Made by a program: the position numbers and the translations under genes
The notes under the pieces: generated by a model
Seen by the model: only the letters and a program-made list of their open reading frames with translations
Told to the model about the DNA's origin: nothing
Database searches by the model: none
Assembly: GCA_038049695.1 (NCBI GenBank)
Contig: CP142453.1
Coordinates: 1,691,501-1,755,500, forward strand
DNA: 64,000 nt
Direction of reading: 5' to 3'
Source of the DNA: Cinnamomum chago
Taxonomy: Eukaryota; Streptophyta; Magnoliopsida; Laurales; Lauraceae
Part shown: positions 47,949-59,000 of the stretch, in pieces
Layout: each line of letters starts with the position of its first letter
How positions within the stretch are numbered: position 1 is the stretch's first letter

Positions 47949-49260
47949 CTAAACCTGGGTCGGGGCCTGACATCCTCCACCCCTTAAAGGCATTTGGTCC
48001 TCCAAATGAATACTAACCTTTGGTAGCAAGTGCGGGTACTTCTTCTGAACCTGATCATGCAATTCCCAAGTAGCTTCTTCTGGCTCGTGGTTCTCCCAAA
48101 GCACCTTTACCCAGTGAATTGTCCGGTTTCTCAATTCCTGCTCTTTCGTATCAATGATTCTGACCGGTTTCTCAACATAAGTGGCATCTTCCCGAATCTC
48201 TAATGGCTCATGTCTTAGTACATGTGAGGGGTCTGAAACATATTTCTTCAACATCGATATATGAAACACATTGTGCACACCCGAAAGTTCTGGCGGTAAG
48301 GCGAGTCTGTAAGCCACTTCACCAATACGACTCAGGATTTCATACGGTCCAATGAATCTTCTTGACAATTTACCCTTCTGACCGAAACTCAATGTCCCTC
48401 TGACCGGTGACACTTTCAAAAACACCTTATCTCCTACTTGAAACTGTAGATCCTTTCTTCTAACATCAGCGTAGCTTTTCTGTCGGCTTCTTGCAGTCTT
48501 CAAACGCTCATGGATGAGTTTAACTTTCTCATTGGTCTCACCAATCAATGTCGGTCCATGGAAGTTGCGTTCTCCGACTTCCTCCCAACACACTGGAGTT
48601 CTACATCTTCTTCCATATAGTGCTTCAAAAGGTTCCATACCTATACTCGAGTGGTAGCTGTTGTTATATGCGAATTCGCAAAGAGGTAGACTTTCGTCCC
48701 ACTGAGTCTTGAAGTCAAGCACACATGCCCTAAGCATGTCCTCCAGTGTCTGAATGGTCCTTTCTGACTGTCCATCTGTCTGTGGGTGATACGCCGTGCT
48801 GAATTGAAGTTTTGTACCCATGGATTCATGCAGAGTCTTCCAGAATCTTGAAACAAATCTACTATCTCTGTCCGATGTGATGGAGACTGGTTGACCATGT
48901 TGGTTGACGATCTCGTTAACGAATGTTTGTGCCAATGATAACATTTGCATCTTCTTTCCCGTCTTCAATGGAATGAAACGTGCAGACTTCGTCAGTCGGT
49001 CAACTATAACCCATATGGCATTGTTCCCTTTGCTAGTCGTCGGTAAACCCGAGATAAAATCCATCGTAAGATGTTCCCACTTCCACTGTGGAATCTCCAA
49101 CGGCTGCAAAAGACCTGCTGGTTTCTGATGTTCTGCCTTAATCAACTGACAGGTCGTGCATCGGGACACAAATGCTGCAATTTCTCTCCTCATATTGTTC
49201 CACCAGAATCTTCCCTTCAAATTATGGTACATCTTTGTACTCCTCGGGTGCATAGAATAC
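47949..49260 (-). pseudogene. Del-like integrase with chromodomain
   Basis: Integrase joins element DNA to the genome, and the chromodomain directs it to heterochromatin. From the N side: part of the HHCC zinc region (MHPRSTKMYHNLKGRFWW, CTTCQLIKAEH), the DDE core (LTMDFISGLP; ITSDRDSRF; PQTDGQSERTIQTLEDMLR), the GPY/F segment (RRFIGPYEILSRIGEVAYRL), and a chromodomain (IHWVKVLWENHEPEEATWEL). The 434-residue frame reads through the polypurine tract and ends at TAG 47949, inside the LTR. The N-terminal half is cut by the solo LTR at 49266. The continuous core suggests it was inactivated only by that insert and by the 5' deletion. Confidence 0.9.
47973..47990 (-). promoter_or_regulatory. Polypurine tract of the Del-like element
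   Basis: Sense CCTTTAAGGGGTGGAGGA directly abuts the 3' LTR start TGTCAGG. Confidence 0.8.
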
Positions 49261-49265
49261 TTGGT

Positions 49266-51912
49266 TGATGGTCCCGGCTTTTGTCTTTTTCCAAAGCTGC
49301 CTCCGCCCCGGGGCTGACGGGGTATGGTGGAGGGAAAAAGGAAAAGCGGGCATCAGTTTTTTTGTACGGGTATGCCAATTTCTCTTTAATACTTGGAATT
49401 TAGAAATGGTGATCCGGAGATCCACCTTCACAAGTAAAAAGGGAAATGAAACTTTTTCTAGTTTTCCATTGCATACATATTTTAATAAAAGAGACAGTTT
49501 TGTTTGAATGCCGTGAAAGGCGTTTTTGTGCCGTAGAAGGCGGTTTGGTGCCGTTGGAGGCGATTTTGCCATGAAAGGCGATTTACAAATCTTATCAATA
49601 ATGAAAGACAAGAGATGTGATTTTTTGTCTCTTTAGAAAAAATACAATTTACAACAGAAAAGTAAGAAAAAGGAATCTAACTTCTCATGCGATTGTGGGA
49701 GGGCTCGTTCAGATCGACGGTCGCGAGTCATGTATGGGCTCCGCCATCGTCCTTCAGATGAGAACATAGTGCTTGATTTCTTGGCTTGGCTCCAATCTCA
49801 GATTTTTAGAGGATAAGGACCAAGATAAGGTCCTATATCCGGTAAAAGGCTGAGTAGACGGGCTGAAAAGCCGCATCTAGCCATGTTGGATAGAAGGATA
49901 GGTGGTCTTTGGGGGGGTGGCCCCCCAAGGGGCTTCAATCACCTTGTTGAACTTGTTGCAGCAGAGTTTTCTTGAAGGAGCAGGGTTGTAGAGATTTCTC
50001 TAAGGATTTTTGAATGATTTTCTGGCGATTTTTCCGGATCTGTGGCGATTTTCCCGGATCCTTCTGTGTGTGTCCCCCTTTTCGGAATGCTTGGAGAGGA
50101 CTCCTATTTATAGGCCTTTTGGTAGCCTTTAGGAGTGATTTATGAGCCTTTATGGTAATAAAGCTCATTAAGGGAGGAGTTACAAGTTTAATTGCTTTTT
50201 GTTTTGTAACTCCTGACCCTTGAATTTCATTGGCCGGAGGAGAGTCATGGGCATTTAATCACCTTTAATCTCCATTATGTTAGGAGTTTCATGACTTGAA
50301 TGCCATGATTGCTTGGACTTGTAACTCCTGAACGGAGGCTTCTGATTGGGCCGTTCAAGATAATGGGTTAATGACCGCATTAACTTGCCATAAACGGGCC
50401 AATTGATTGCACTAAGTGGCCACCTTGGTAGCTGAAGAGTCGCGGGCCATGTTGCGTCTCTTGGAATTCCCTTTGCGATGATCATCGATGGATCCTTATG
50501 TAAATCAACATCAGATGATCATGTAGTTTCAGACATTGGTTGATACCAGCGGGCCGGCAGCATCTGTCCAGTCGATTTCGCGATCGGGCGGGCAGAAAGT
50601 GCACTTTTTGGTTGTTCAGCTGGCGATCAACGAAGTTTTTGAAGTTCTTGGAAGGATTCCTGTGATCTTGGCGAATATCGGCGAATTTGGAGCCTCAAAA
50701 GTCTGAATCTGGAAAAATCACAGGGACAGAACAACTCGTCTCGCGAAAACGGACGAAACGGGGGGTCCCGGGGCGAAATCGGCGCCCCGGACCTCCCAGG
50801 GTCGCCGGCCCCATGGTCTCCGGCGACCATGACCCAGGGTCGCAGGCCTGGCCCAGGGTCGCGGGGCTCTGCGACCCTGGGGGGAAAATTGCTTCCCGGG
50901 GCCCGTTTCTGGCCGTTTTTCGTCGTTTTTCGCTTCCGTTTTTTTTTTTTGTTTTCTATGACATTTCTCCACATTTTTGGCTTGATTTCCCTCTGAAAAA
51001 CATGATGAGAATCCTTGCAAATTGGTTTGCAAAGTTTCCGATTTTCCGGGAAAAGCCGAGCGCAGAACTGCTGATTTTCCGCCAGAAGCTGAAACAGGGT
51101 CAAACGATGTCGGAATGACCTGAAATTTGAGGTGAAGCTTCTTGAGCATTAAATAAGACCAACCATGGGCTTTCTTTTGAGTTTTGAAGCCGTTTGGGGT
51201 CATGCAAATGCTTGCCTTTGATTTCACTGCGAGGGAAATGCCGAACTTTGACTTTCGGTCAAACGATGTCCGATTGACCTGAAATTCGACGTGTGACTCC
51301 CTCATCAGTAGTTAAGACCAACCATAGGCTTTCGTTTGAGTTTTGAATCCATTTGGGGTCATGCAAACGCTTGCCTTTGATTTCACTACGAGGGAAATGC
51401 CGAACTTTGACTTTCGGTCAAACGATGTCCGATTGACCTGAAATTCGACGTGTGACTCCCTCATCAGTAGTTAAGACCAACCATAGGCTTTCGTTTGAGT
51501 TTTGAAGCCGTTTGGAGTCATGCAAACGCTTGCCTTTGTTTCTCCTGCGAGAGAGATGCCGAGCTTTGACTTCTGGTCAAACGATTTCCGATTGACCTGA
51601 AATTCGACGAGGGGCCTATTGGAGTCATTTTGAGATGATCCGCAAGCTCCGAATTAGGTGCCATGGTCCCGGGGTGGTCAGCTGCCGGGAGCTGCTGCTT
51701 AGCTGTTTGGAGAAGTGAAGCTAGGCCAAATGATATCGAAATGACCCGAAACTTCATGTGTACCTCTCTTTTGGTTCTTTTGAGTGACTTTGCAGTTTTT
51801 GTTTGATTCTGACAAGATCTGATGCTTGAAGTGGCGCCTGCCTATTTTGGTAGGATGCAGCTCCGTGTAGCTTTTGGTGTGAAGAGGCAAAGTGACATTT
51901 TTGGTGTCAACA
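49266..51912 (-). mobile_element. Solo long LTR, 2647 bp
   Basis: Sense start TGTTGACACC and end GACCATCA with a perfect duplication TTGGT (49261-49265 and 51913-51917); it interrupts the integrase coding region. A TATA box on the minus strand (GCCTATAAATAGGAG, near 50108) separates a 1.8-kb U3 from about 0.85 kb of R-U5. U3 contains a 159-bp tandem repeat (about 51098-51610). I see no internal domain or second LTR, so I read it as a solo LTR of a long-LTR gypsy element. A non-coding element with undetected short LTRs is possible but less likely. Confidence 0.85.
51098..51610. repeat. 159-bp tandem repeat in the U3 of the long solo LTR
   Basis: AAACGATGTCCGATTGACCT-like words recur near 51102, 51260, 51419 and 51578, and AAGACCAACCATAGGC near 51155, 51314 and 51473. 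That is about three full copies with a 159-bp period; the middle copies are nearly identical. Confidence 0.85.
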
Positions 51913-51917
51913 TTGGT

Positions 51918-52700
51918 GCTATGAGCTTCAGCCATGATTTCATTTCTCAAATCATCAATGTTTGGAACGCACAATCGGTCATGAAAGTACAATACTCCAT
52001 CCTCGATTCTGAAATCTGGGCGGTCTGAAATGTGCTCCACAATTTTTACCAAGTCTGGATCTTGTAGCTGTGTCTCCTTGATTTTCTGAATGAAAGTAGG
52101 CTCAGACACTGACATGTTTGCTAGCATAAAACCTTGTCTCAACGGTTGAAACTCAACTCCCAAATCTTCGAACTATTGGAGAATACCCATTCCTCGTAAA
52201 CTAGCCATGCTCCCAGACTTTCTGCTCAATGCGTCTGCCACAACATTTACTTTTCCTGGATGGTATTTAATTGGAAAATCGTAGTCTTTAATATACTCCA
52301 TCCATCTCCTTTGTCTCATGTTCAATTCCTTCTATGAGAACAAGTACTGGAGACTACGGTGGTCTGAATGAACTTCAAATTTTTCTCCATACAGATAGTG
52401 TCTCCACATCTTTAGTGCAAATACGACTGCTGCCAATTCTAAGTCATGCGTCGCATAATTCTTCTCATGCTCTTTCAGCTGCCTCGAGCCATACGCTATG
52501 ACTTTTCCATCTTGCATTAACACACATCCAAGTCCCACAGTCGAAGCATCTGTGTAAACTACAAAATTACCACTACCTGAAGGTAAGGTGAGAACTGGAG
52601 CTGTGGTCAATCTCTTTTTCAACTCTTCAAAACTTGCTTCACACCGTTCGGTCCACACAAATGGCACATTCTTCCGGGTTAGTTTGGTCAAAGGCACTGC
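51918..52700 (-). pseudogene. Del-like RNase H and integrase N-terminal fragment
   Basis: RNase H degrades the RNA strand during reverse transcription. Read on the minus strand: [58 protein letters not shown] and [13 protein letters not shown], then, after a stop (52332-52334), the linker to integrase ending EIMAEAHST at the solo LTR border. A second stop lies at 52173-52175. It continues across the 2647-bp insert into the frame at 49260. Coding upstream (reverse transcriptase) is missing at about 52700. Confidence 0.85.
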
Positions 52701-53512
52701 AAGGATGTGGAAAAGCACCAGACGGAGGACAGTCCTCAGCTACTCATGAGGACGTTGCAACACTCCCTCCTGGTAAGTATCCAGTCCGTGGACAATGGTA
52801 ACGCTAGTTTCTCTTCACACGATACTGAATCCCATCCGCTTCTTGCAAGCTGTCCAGAGGCTTCCGCTGGTCCTGAACCGGATCATGGAGGATGATGCCA
52901 AGCTGAGCCGCCTGGCGGAGGAAAAGCAGTAGGCCGAAGCTGCTTTGTCGGCCAAGTGCGAGGAGCTGAAGGAGGCCGAGGCCAAAAGGGCTGAGCTGGA
53001 CGCCCAGGTTGTCTCGGCGGTGTGTGAGCTCTCCCAAGCAAAAGCCGAATCATTGACCTTACAGGAGAGACTCATCGCCGAGAAGAGGAGGTCGGCTGAG
53101 CTAACGGCCGAGCTGGAGCGAGAGAAGGCGGCGAGGGAGGAACCTTGCATCGAAACAAGTAGAAATCGACGCCGCCTTCCTCGAAGGGACAGAAGATGAT
53201 GCGAGGGACTACACCGACCAAATTAAGCAGCTGAGCTGGCAATTGTTTCATCTCGGCTGTCGGGCCGCGCTTAAGGAGATGGGGGTCCCTGAAGACCACC
53301 CGTTATATCTGAACCCTCCTGAGTTCGAGCCCCCAGCTCCCGCCGAGACTGTCACCTCCCCTCCACCGGAGATACCCGCTTCCCCGCCTCCAGAGGTTCC
53401 TGCTCCCCCGCCAGAGGCTTCCACCGATGCGGCTCCAGAACCCTCTGAAACCGTTGTGACAGCCGACGCTGCGGTGGTCATCATCGAAGACACCGAGGCT
53501 GGGACCTCCTGA
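52700..53512 (+). pseudogene. Antisense gene of the TAT element, 3' exons
   Basis: The gene interrupted at 41921 resumes beyond the Del-like element. A donor (CCTCCTG|GTAAGT, 52772) and an acceptor (CTTCTTGCAAG, 52849) bound a 77-bp intron. The last exon is a heptad-rich, Glu/Lys/Ala-rich coiled coil (VSAVCELSQAKAESLTLQER, SAELTAELEREKAAREE) followed by a Pro/Glu-rich acidic tail ending at TGA 53510. A stop (52930-52932) and a frameshift near 53150 break it. Coiled-coil C-termini are known for such TAT antisense proteins. How much coding was lost with the deletion at about 52700 cannot be told. Confidence 0.7.
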
Positions 53513-53943
53513 GCTCTGTTTTCGTTCCTTTATTTAATGAAAAATGTAACCCTTTTTTTTTTTTTTTACATTGTGGATCTGTGGTTTTGGGATGTACAAT
53601 TTTCTCATGAATGTACAATTTTTGGGAACCATGAATGAAATTTTCTTTTTGCCTCAAATAATGTTCTCTCCTCTTTTTTTTTTTTTTTTTTTTCGAGTTC
53701 TGCTTCCTCATGACTTGCTATTAATTCTCACATTAATTTTCACAAGTAGATGAGATCGGTAGGAGTAGACCGGTGAGTTCAGGACCTAGTCATGAGCGAC
53801 GTTCATGACAAAGGGACGCTTGTCAACCCTCAATTCTATGGACATTATTCACCTCGGTAAATAGGGGTGAAATTTGGCCGGGGCCGAAATGGAATCGCAC
53901 CCGGATTGGTGAGCACAGGCGGTTTCGGTAGCGGCCATAGAGG

Positions 53944-54345
53944 CTTTTTGCTCGGGCAATCAAGCCGACCTGAGACGACTTTCTGTATTGGCCCAAAGGC
54001 TTCACGTCTGGGTGGCACGTAGCCGACCCAAGGCGATCTCATCATTGGCCCGGAGGCTTCACGCCTGAGTGACACGTAGCCGACCCGAGACGATCTCATC
54101 GTTGGCCCGAAGGCTTCACACCTGGGTGGCACGTGGCCGACCCGAGGCGATCTCATCATTGGCCCGGAGGCTTCACGTCTGGGTGGCACGTAGCCGACCC
54201 GAGACGATCTCATCGTTGGCCCAAAGGCTTCACACCTGGGTGGCGCGTGGCCGACCCGAGGCGATCTCATCATTGGCCCGAAGGCTTCACGCCTGAGTGG
54301 CACGTGGCTGACCCGAGACGATCTCATCATTGACCGTGGCTGAAG
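53944..54345. repeat. 57-bp tandem repeat in the TAT element
   Basis: Units begin at TTCAC on 54001, 54058, 54115, 54172, 54229 and 54286, with a partial unit before. Each contains GGCACGTAGCCGACCC or GGCACGTGGCCGACCC and GATCTCATC. Two variants roughly alternate: GGCGATCTCATCATTGGC and GACGATCTCATCGTTGGC. The array lies between the converging ends of integrase and the antisense gene. Confidence 0.93.
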
Positions 54346-54423
54346 TACCGACACAGGATGCCCCGTTCATTCGAATGTGAACTCCTTTCATTAAATTCTT
54401 CTAAGTACAAATGTATAAGTTTT

Positions 54424-55125
54424 TCAAAAATAGAACTTCTTGAGGTGAGATGCGTTCCATGGTCTCGATAGCTGTTTTCCTGCCATATCTTCAAGTCGAT
54501 AAGCTGACAGCCCAGAAATGGAAGTCACTTTGAACGGTCCATGCCAATTCGGCGCCAGCTTGCCCTGACTCGGGTCCTTGTCCCCCGGGAGTGTCTTCTT
54601 GAGAACCAGCTCTCCTACTGAGAATTTCCTTTCCCTAACCCTCTGGTTATAGCCCCTGGCCAACTGCCGTTGATAGGCTGCGAGCCGAATTGCTGCTGCT
54701 TCCCTTCGCTCATCAGCCAAGTCCAGCTCCACAGCTAAGTGCGATTCATTTCGGCCCTGGTCAAAGAGTTTGGACCTTAAAGTAGGGAGGCCAATTTCTA
54801 AGGGAATGACAGCCTCCATACCATAGGCTAGGGAGAAAGGCGTCGCCGAGGTGGATCGCCTTGGGGTCGTTCGGTAGGCCCATAGTACACTCGGGAGCTC
54901 TTCCACCCATCTTCCTTTGGCTCTGTCAAGTCGTTTCTTCAGCCCGTCGAGCACTACTTTATTGGAAATTTCCGCCTGACCATTATTTTGTGGGTAGGCC
55001 GGTGTGGAGTAGTGATTGTGGATGCCGTGCTCTCGGCAGAAGGTTCTGAAGAGGTTGGAGTCGAACTGGGTCCCGTTGTCCGAGACCAATATTCTGGGGA
55101 TGCCGAACCTGGTGACGATGTTTTT
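54424..55125 (-). pseudogene. TAT integrase, C-terminal part
   Basis: Read on the minus strand: second catalytic Asp (ILVSDNGTQFDSNLF), catalytic Glu (NNGQAEISNKVVLDGLKK), PSVLWAYRTTPRRSTSATPF, then a C-terminal domain ending FKVTSISGLSAYRLEDMAGK and LSRPWNASHLKKFYF with a natural stop at 54424. No chromodomain follows, which fits the TAT lineage. A TGA at 55126-55128, where the family usually has Trp, separates it from the N-terminal part. Confidence 0.92.
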
Positions 55126-56058
55126 TCAGACGAAGTTTTTGGAATCCTGCTCCGTGATGGAGGATAGCGGCTCCACTTCGATCCATTTGGTGAAGTAATC
55201 AGTGGCCACTATCAGCCATCTTTTATTTCCTGGAGTTCGGTGGAGCGGTCCCACTATGTCAAGCCCCCACTGGGCAAATGGCCATGGACTAGAAAGCGGG
55301 CTGAGGTCCTGTGCTGGCTGATGGAGAGAGTGGGAAAATTTCTGACACTTCTCGCATTTCTTCGCGTACACCTGGGCATCCTTCTGCATGTACGGCCACC
55401 AGTAACTCTGGCTGATAGCCCAGTAAGCTAGTGACCTTCCTCCGATATGGCTTCCGCAGATCCCTTCACGTGTTTCAAAAAGAAGGTCCTCCACTTTGCT
55501 CGGATGAACGCACTGGAGGTATAGGCCTGTATACGACTTCCTATAAAGCTTGACTTCGGGAGACAACCAGAACCGGGCTGTTTTGAATCTGATTCGATGT
55601 GCCTCGCTGCTGTCTTCGGGTAACTTGTCGTCCTTGAGGTAAGCGATGATGGGGTCCATCCAACTCGGGCCGAGGTCAATACACGACATTTCCCGAGGTG
55701 GATGGAGCTCGATGCTAGGTGCGGCCAAGGATTCCACTTCGATGGTTCTTTTTCTGCCTGCTTCGACAGCGCTGGCCAAATTTGCAAGAGCATCCGCATG
55801 GGAATTTGCTTCTCTGCCTATCTGTTTGATTTCGGCCGTATGGAATTGAGAGAGCAGCTTCTTTGCCATGGCCAAATATGCAGCCATCCGGTCGTTGCGA
55901 GCTTGATAGTCCCCAGTCAGCTGGTTTGCTACCAACTGTGAATAACTGAAGACCACCAGCTGTTGAACTCCGAGGAATTTGGCGCTGTTCAGTCCGGCTA
56001 AAAGGGCTTCGTACTTAGCTTAATTGTTCGACGCCTTGAAATCCAAGGTCAGAGCCTG
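55126..56058 (-). pseudogene. TAT second RNase H and integrase N-terminal part
   Basis: The archaeal-type RNase H begins at the end of the preceding frame (VWKVFVDGSSTSRRARAGV). It is broken by TAG 56059-56061 and TAA 56020-56022, then continues AKYEALLAGLNSAKFLGVQQ and HADALANLAS. Two residues usually catalytic are changed: AEY reads AKY (56014-56016) and SDSQLV reads SYSQLV (55942-55944). Integrase starts with the HHCC region (GSHIGGRSLAYWAISQSYWW, CEKCQKFSHSLHQPA) and the first Asp (WGLDIVGPL, VATDYFTKW). It ends at TGA 55126-55128. Confidence 0.9.
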
Positions 56059-59000
56059 CTAGATGACTAGCCCTTCTGGCGAATGGAGGACAACTCCTGC
56101 TCTGGCTCTTCTCGAGGTGGAAGATCCGTCGACGAAGACTTTCCAAACTGGGGTGAGTGCTTGGCATTGTGATTGTTCAGAGCCCGTGGGCGCCTCATGC
56201 TCCCTGCCCCCCAGTTCGGTGCCGAGCTGGGTTGGTGCCGAACTCGAGTCGAGCTCGGCAAGGAAATCTGCCAGAACCTGGGCCTTGATCGCTGTCCTGG
56301 GCTGATACTGAGTTTCGTACTGTCCTAGTTCAACAGCCCATCTTGAAACCCTTCCTGAAAAGTCAGCTTTCCTGGAAACAGATTTAAGTGGATGTTCCGT
56401 AACAAACACTATGGTATGTGTTTGAAAGTAGTGAGAGAGCTTTCGCGAGGTACTCACAAGTGCCAGCGCGAGCTTCTCAAGCGGCAAGTATCTGGTCTCG
56501 GCCTCAATCAAGGTCTTGCTCGTATAATATATGGGTTTTTGGACCCTATCCTCTTCTCGGAGGAGGACTGAGCTCACCGCATGATCCGAGACCGCGAGGT
56601 ACAAATACAAAAACTCTCCGTGGACCGGAGTTGACAGTAGAGGGGGTGAAGAAAGGTAGGCCTTAAGCTCCTGCAACGCCTGGTCGCATTCTGGAGTCCA
56701 TTGAAATTTAGTATTATTTCTAAGAAGCTGAAAGAAAGGCCGACACTTATCTGAGGATCTGCTGATGAACCGATTCAGTGCGGCTGCCATTCCGGTTAGC
56801 TTTTGGACTTCCTTAGCCGAGGTGGGGCTTTGCACTCTGAGGATAGCCAAGATCTGATCCGGACTTGCCTCAATTCCACTGCGTGTGACTAAGCTTCCCA
56901 AGAATTTGCCAGAACCGACACCGAAGGCGCACTTGGACGCATTGAGCTTGAGCTTGAACATCTTCAAAGTGTCGAAGACTCCAGCTAGGTCTGCCAAATG
57001 ATTATGGGCTTGCTTGGACTTGACCACCATGTCGTCGACGTAGACTTCAACTGTCTTGCCGAGCTGATCATGGAACATCTTGGTGACAAGTCTCTGATAG
57101 GTGGCTCCTGCATTCTTCAGCCCAAATGGCATCACCTTATAACAATAGGTCCCCATGGGCGTGATAAAAGCTGTCTTCTCTTTGTCTGGTCGATACAGTG
57201 GAATCTGGTGATAGCCGTGGTAAGCATCGAGGAAGCTCATCCTGTCGTGTCCGGCTGTGGCGTCAATCATTTGGTCGATCTTGGGTAGGGGAAAGCTGTC
57301 CTTGGGACAAGCCTTGTTGAGGTCGGTAAAGTTGATGCACACCCTCCACTTGCCAGTCTTCTTCCTGACGACCACAGTATTGGCTAGCCAGGTCAGGTAT
57401 TGAACTTCTCTGATGGCGCCGGCTTCGAGCAGTTTGTCCACCTCCTCGACCACGGCTTCGGTTTTTGGGATCCCGGTCCTGCGAGCCTTCTGCATCGCAG
57501 GTTTATGATTAGGGTCTTCATTCAATTTATGGCATATTACCTCGGGGTCGATGCCAGGCATCTCTTGCTCTTTGTTCTGCACCAGGAACTTGGTCAACTC
57601 AGGCTTCTCTGGCTCCCCGAGCTGACTGCCGAGCAGGAAGAACCGTTCCGGATCTTCTGAGTCGATCTTGACTTCGGTAAGGTCTTCCACACTCTTTTTC
57701 TCCGGGTCCTGGCCGACCTCGTCTAGCTTTTTCTCCAGCCTTTTCTCCATCTCGGCCATGTTAACCTCCTTGGGCTCTCGTTCTTCGGATACCACAGCTG
57801 TCAGGCATTGCTTGGCTGCCTGCTGGTCTCCTTTGACAGTGACGATTTCAACTCGGCCATTCTTCCCTCCCCACGGAAATTTCAGGTTCTGGTGGAGAGT
57901 GGAGGGGACTGCCTCCAGGCTGTGGAGCCAAGATTTGCTCACTATAGCATTGTAGGGCGAGGGTGCGTCAACCACCATGAAGGTTGTCACGACAGACGCG
58001 CCACCGGCCTCGACCTTGAACGTCACCTTCCTCTTGGGGTAAACTGGCTTGGCGCTGAAGCCGATGAGAGGAATTCGGGCCTCCTGCAGATTCTTCTCCA
58101 CCAGTCCGATCCTTCGGAAACTATCGAAATAGAGGATCTCGGATGAACTGCCGGGGTCGACGAGAACCTTCTTCACGGTGCAATCCTTCACGCCCTGCTT
58201 AGAGCAATCAAACTTTAGGGTGACGATCAGCGGGTCGTTGTGGGGAAGCTGTACCCCTTCCAAATCTGCATCTGTGAACCTGATTTCGGGTCGCTCCCTC
58301 CGAGCCCCCTTCGTAGCTGAGCCAAGTTCGGCGGCCATGACTTCCTTACTGTGAGAGGCCTGCCTGGCCTCAGCACGGGCTCGGTTACTCCCCTTGGGTG
58401 GGGGAGCTAGATGGATAACGTTAATAATCTTCTCTGAACCGTCACTATCGCGGCCCCTATCGTCTCGGCGCGGGGCTCGGGTGTCGGCCCCGGTGTCCGC
58501 CTTGACGAACTCTTGCAGGTGCCCCTCCTGGATAAGCTTTTCCAAATGCGACCGCAGTACCCTGCATTCCTCAGTCTTGTGGCAGCTCTCCTTGTGGTAC
58601 GCACAGAACCTGGTCTGATCTCGGAAAGAAGGATCGGTTCTCATAGGCTCTGGCCAGCTGAAGTATGGCCTTGACTTGATCTTATACATGATCCTATGGA
58701 TGGGCTCCTTAAAGACCGTGTTGACTGCCCGATATGCATCCTCGGACAGTCTGGGCTTCTTGCTTCTCACCGAGGTGAATGCCTGAGCCCTTGCCGAGCC
58801 GGCTGGTGCCCTGCTTCTGTCTGACTCATCCCTTCGGGACTCATCTCTCCGAGGTTCATCTCTTCGGGACGGCCCCCTATCCCTCTTGGAGGGCCTCTCA
58901 TCTCGGTCCTTCTGCGCGGCCCCATGGTTTTCCCGAGCCCGGACCTGGTCGTCCTCCTGGGCGATGTAGCGGTTGACGATGGACATGAGCGTCGTTATGG

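Larger units (their letters stand above)
41922..47972 (-). repeat. 3' LTR of the Del-like element, split by two solo LTRs
   Basis: Sense start TGTCAGGCCCCGACCC at 47972 follows a purine tract; sense end is at 41922. Removing the solo LTRs at 43958-44497 and 45052-47258 with one duplication each leaves about 3.3 kb. The pieces join smoothly, since each insert is bounded by its own perfect 5-bp duplication. Confidence 0.85.
41922..52700 (-). mobile_element. Del/Tekay-like chromodomain gypsy element, 5' half deleted
   Basis: In sense orientation the visible parts are part of RNase H, integrase with chromodomain, polypurine tract and a 3' LTR ending GGGGCGTGACA at 41922. Gag, protease, reverse transcriptase and the 5' LTR are missing: RNase H coding stops near 52700 and the host TAT antisense gene resumes at once. 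A deletion must have removed the element's 5' part. Three solo LTRs have inserted into it. The right border is approximate within about 20 bp, and no target duplication can be checked there. Confidence 0.85.

Noticed and set aside
53845-54354. 169-residue minus-strand frame of 19-residue repeats
   Set aside because: It is the 57-bp array read in one frame; it lies downstream of the natural integrase stop and no start or domain supports a gene.
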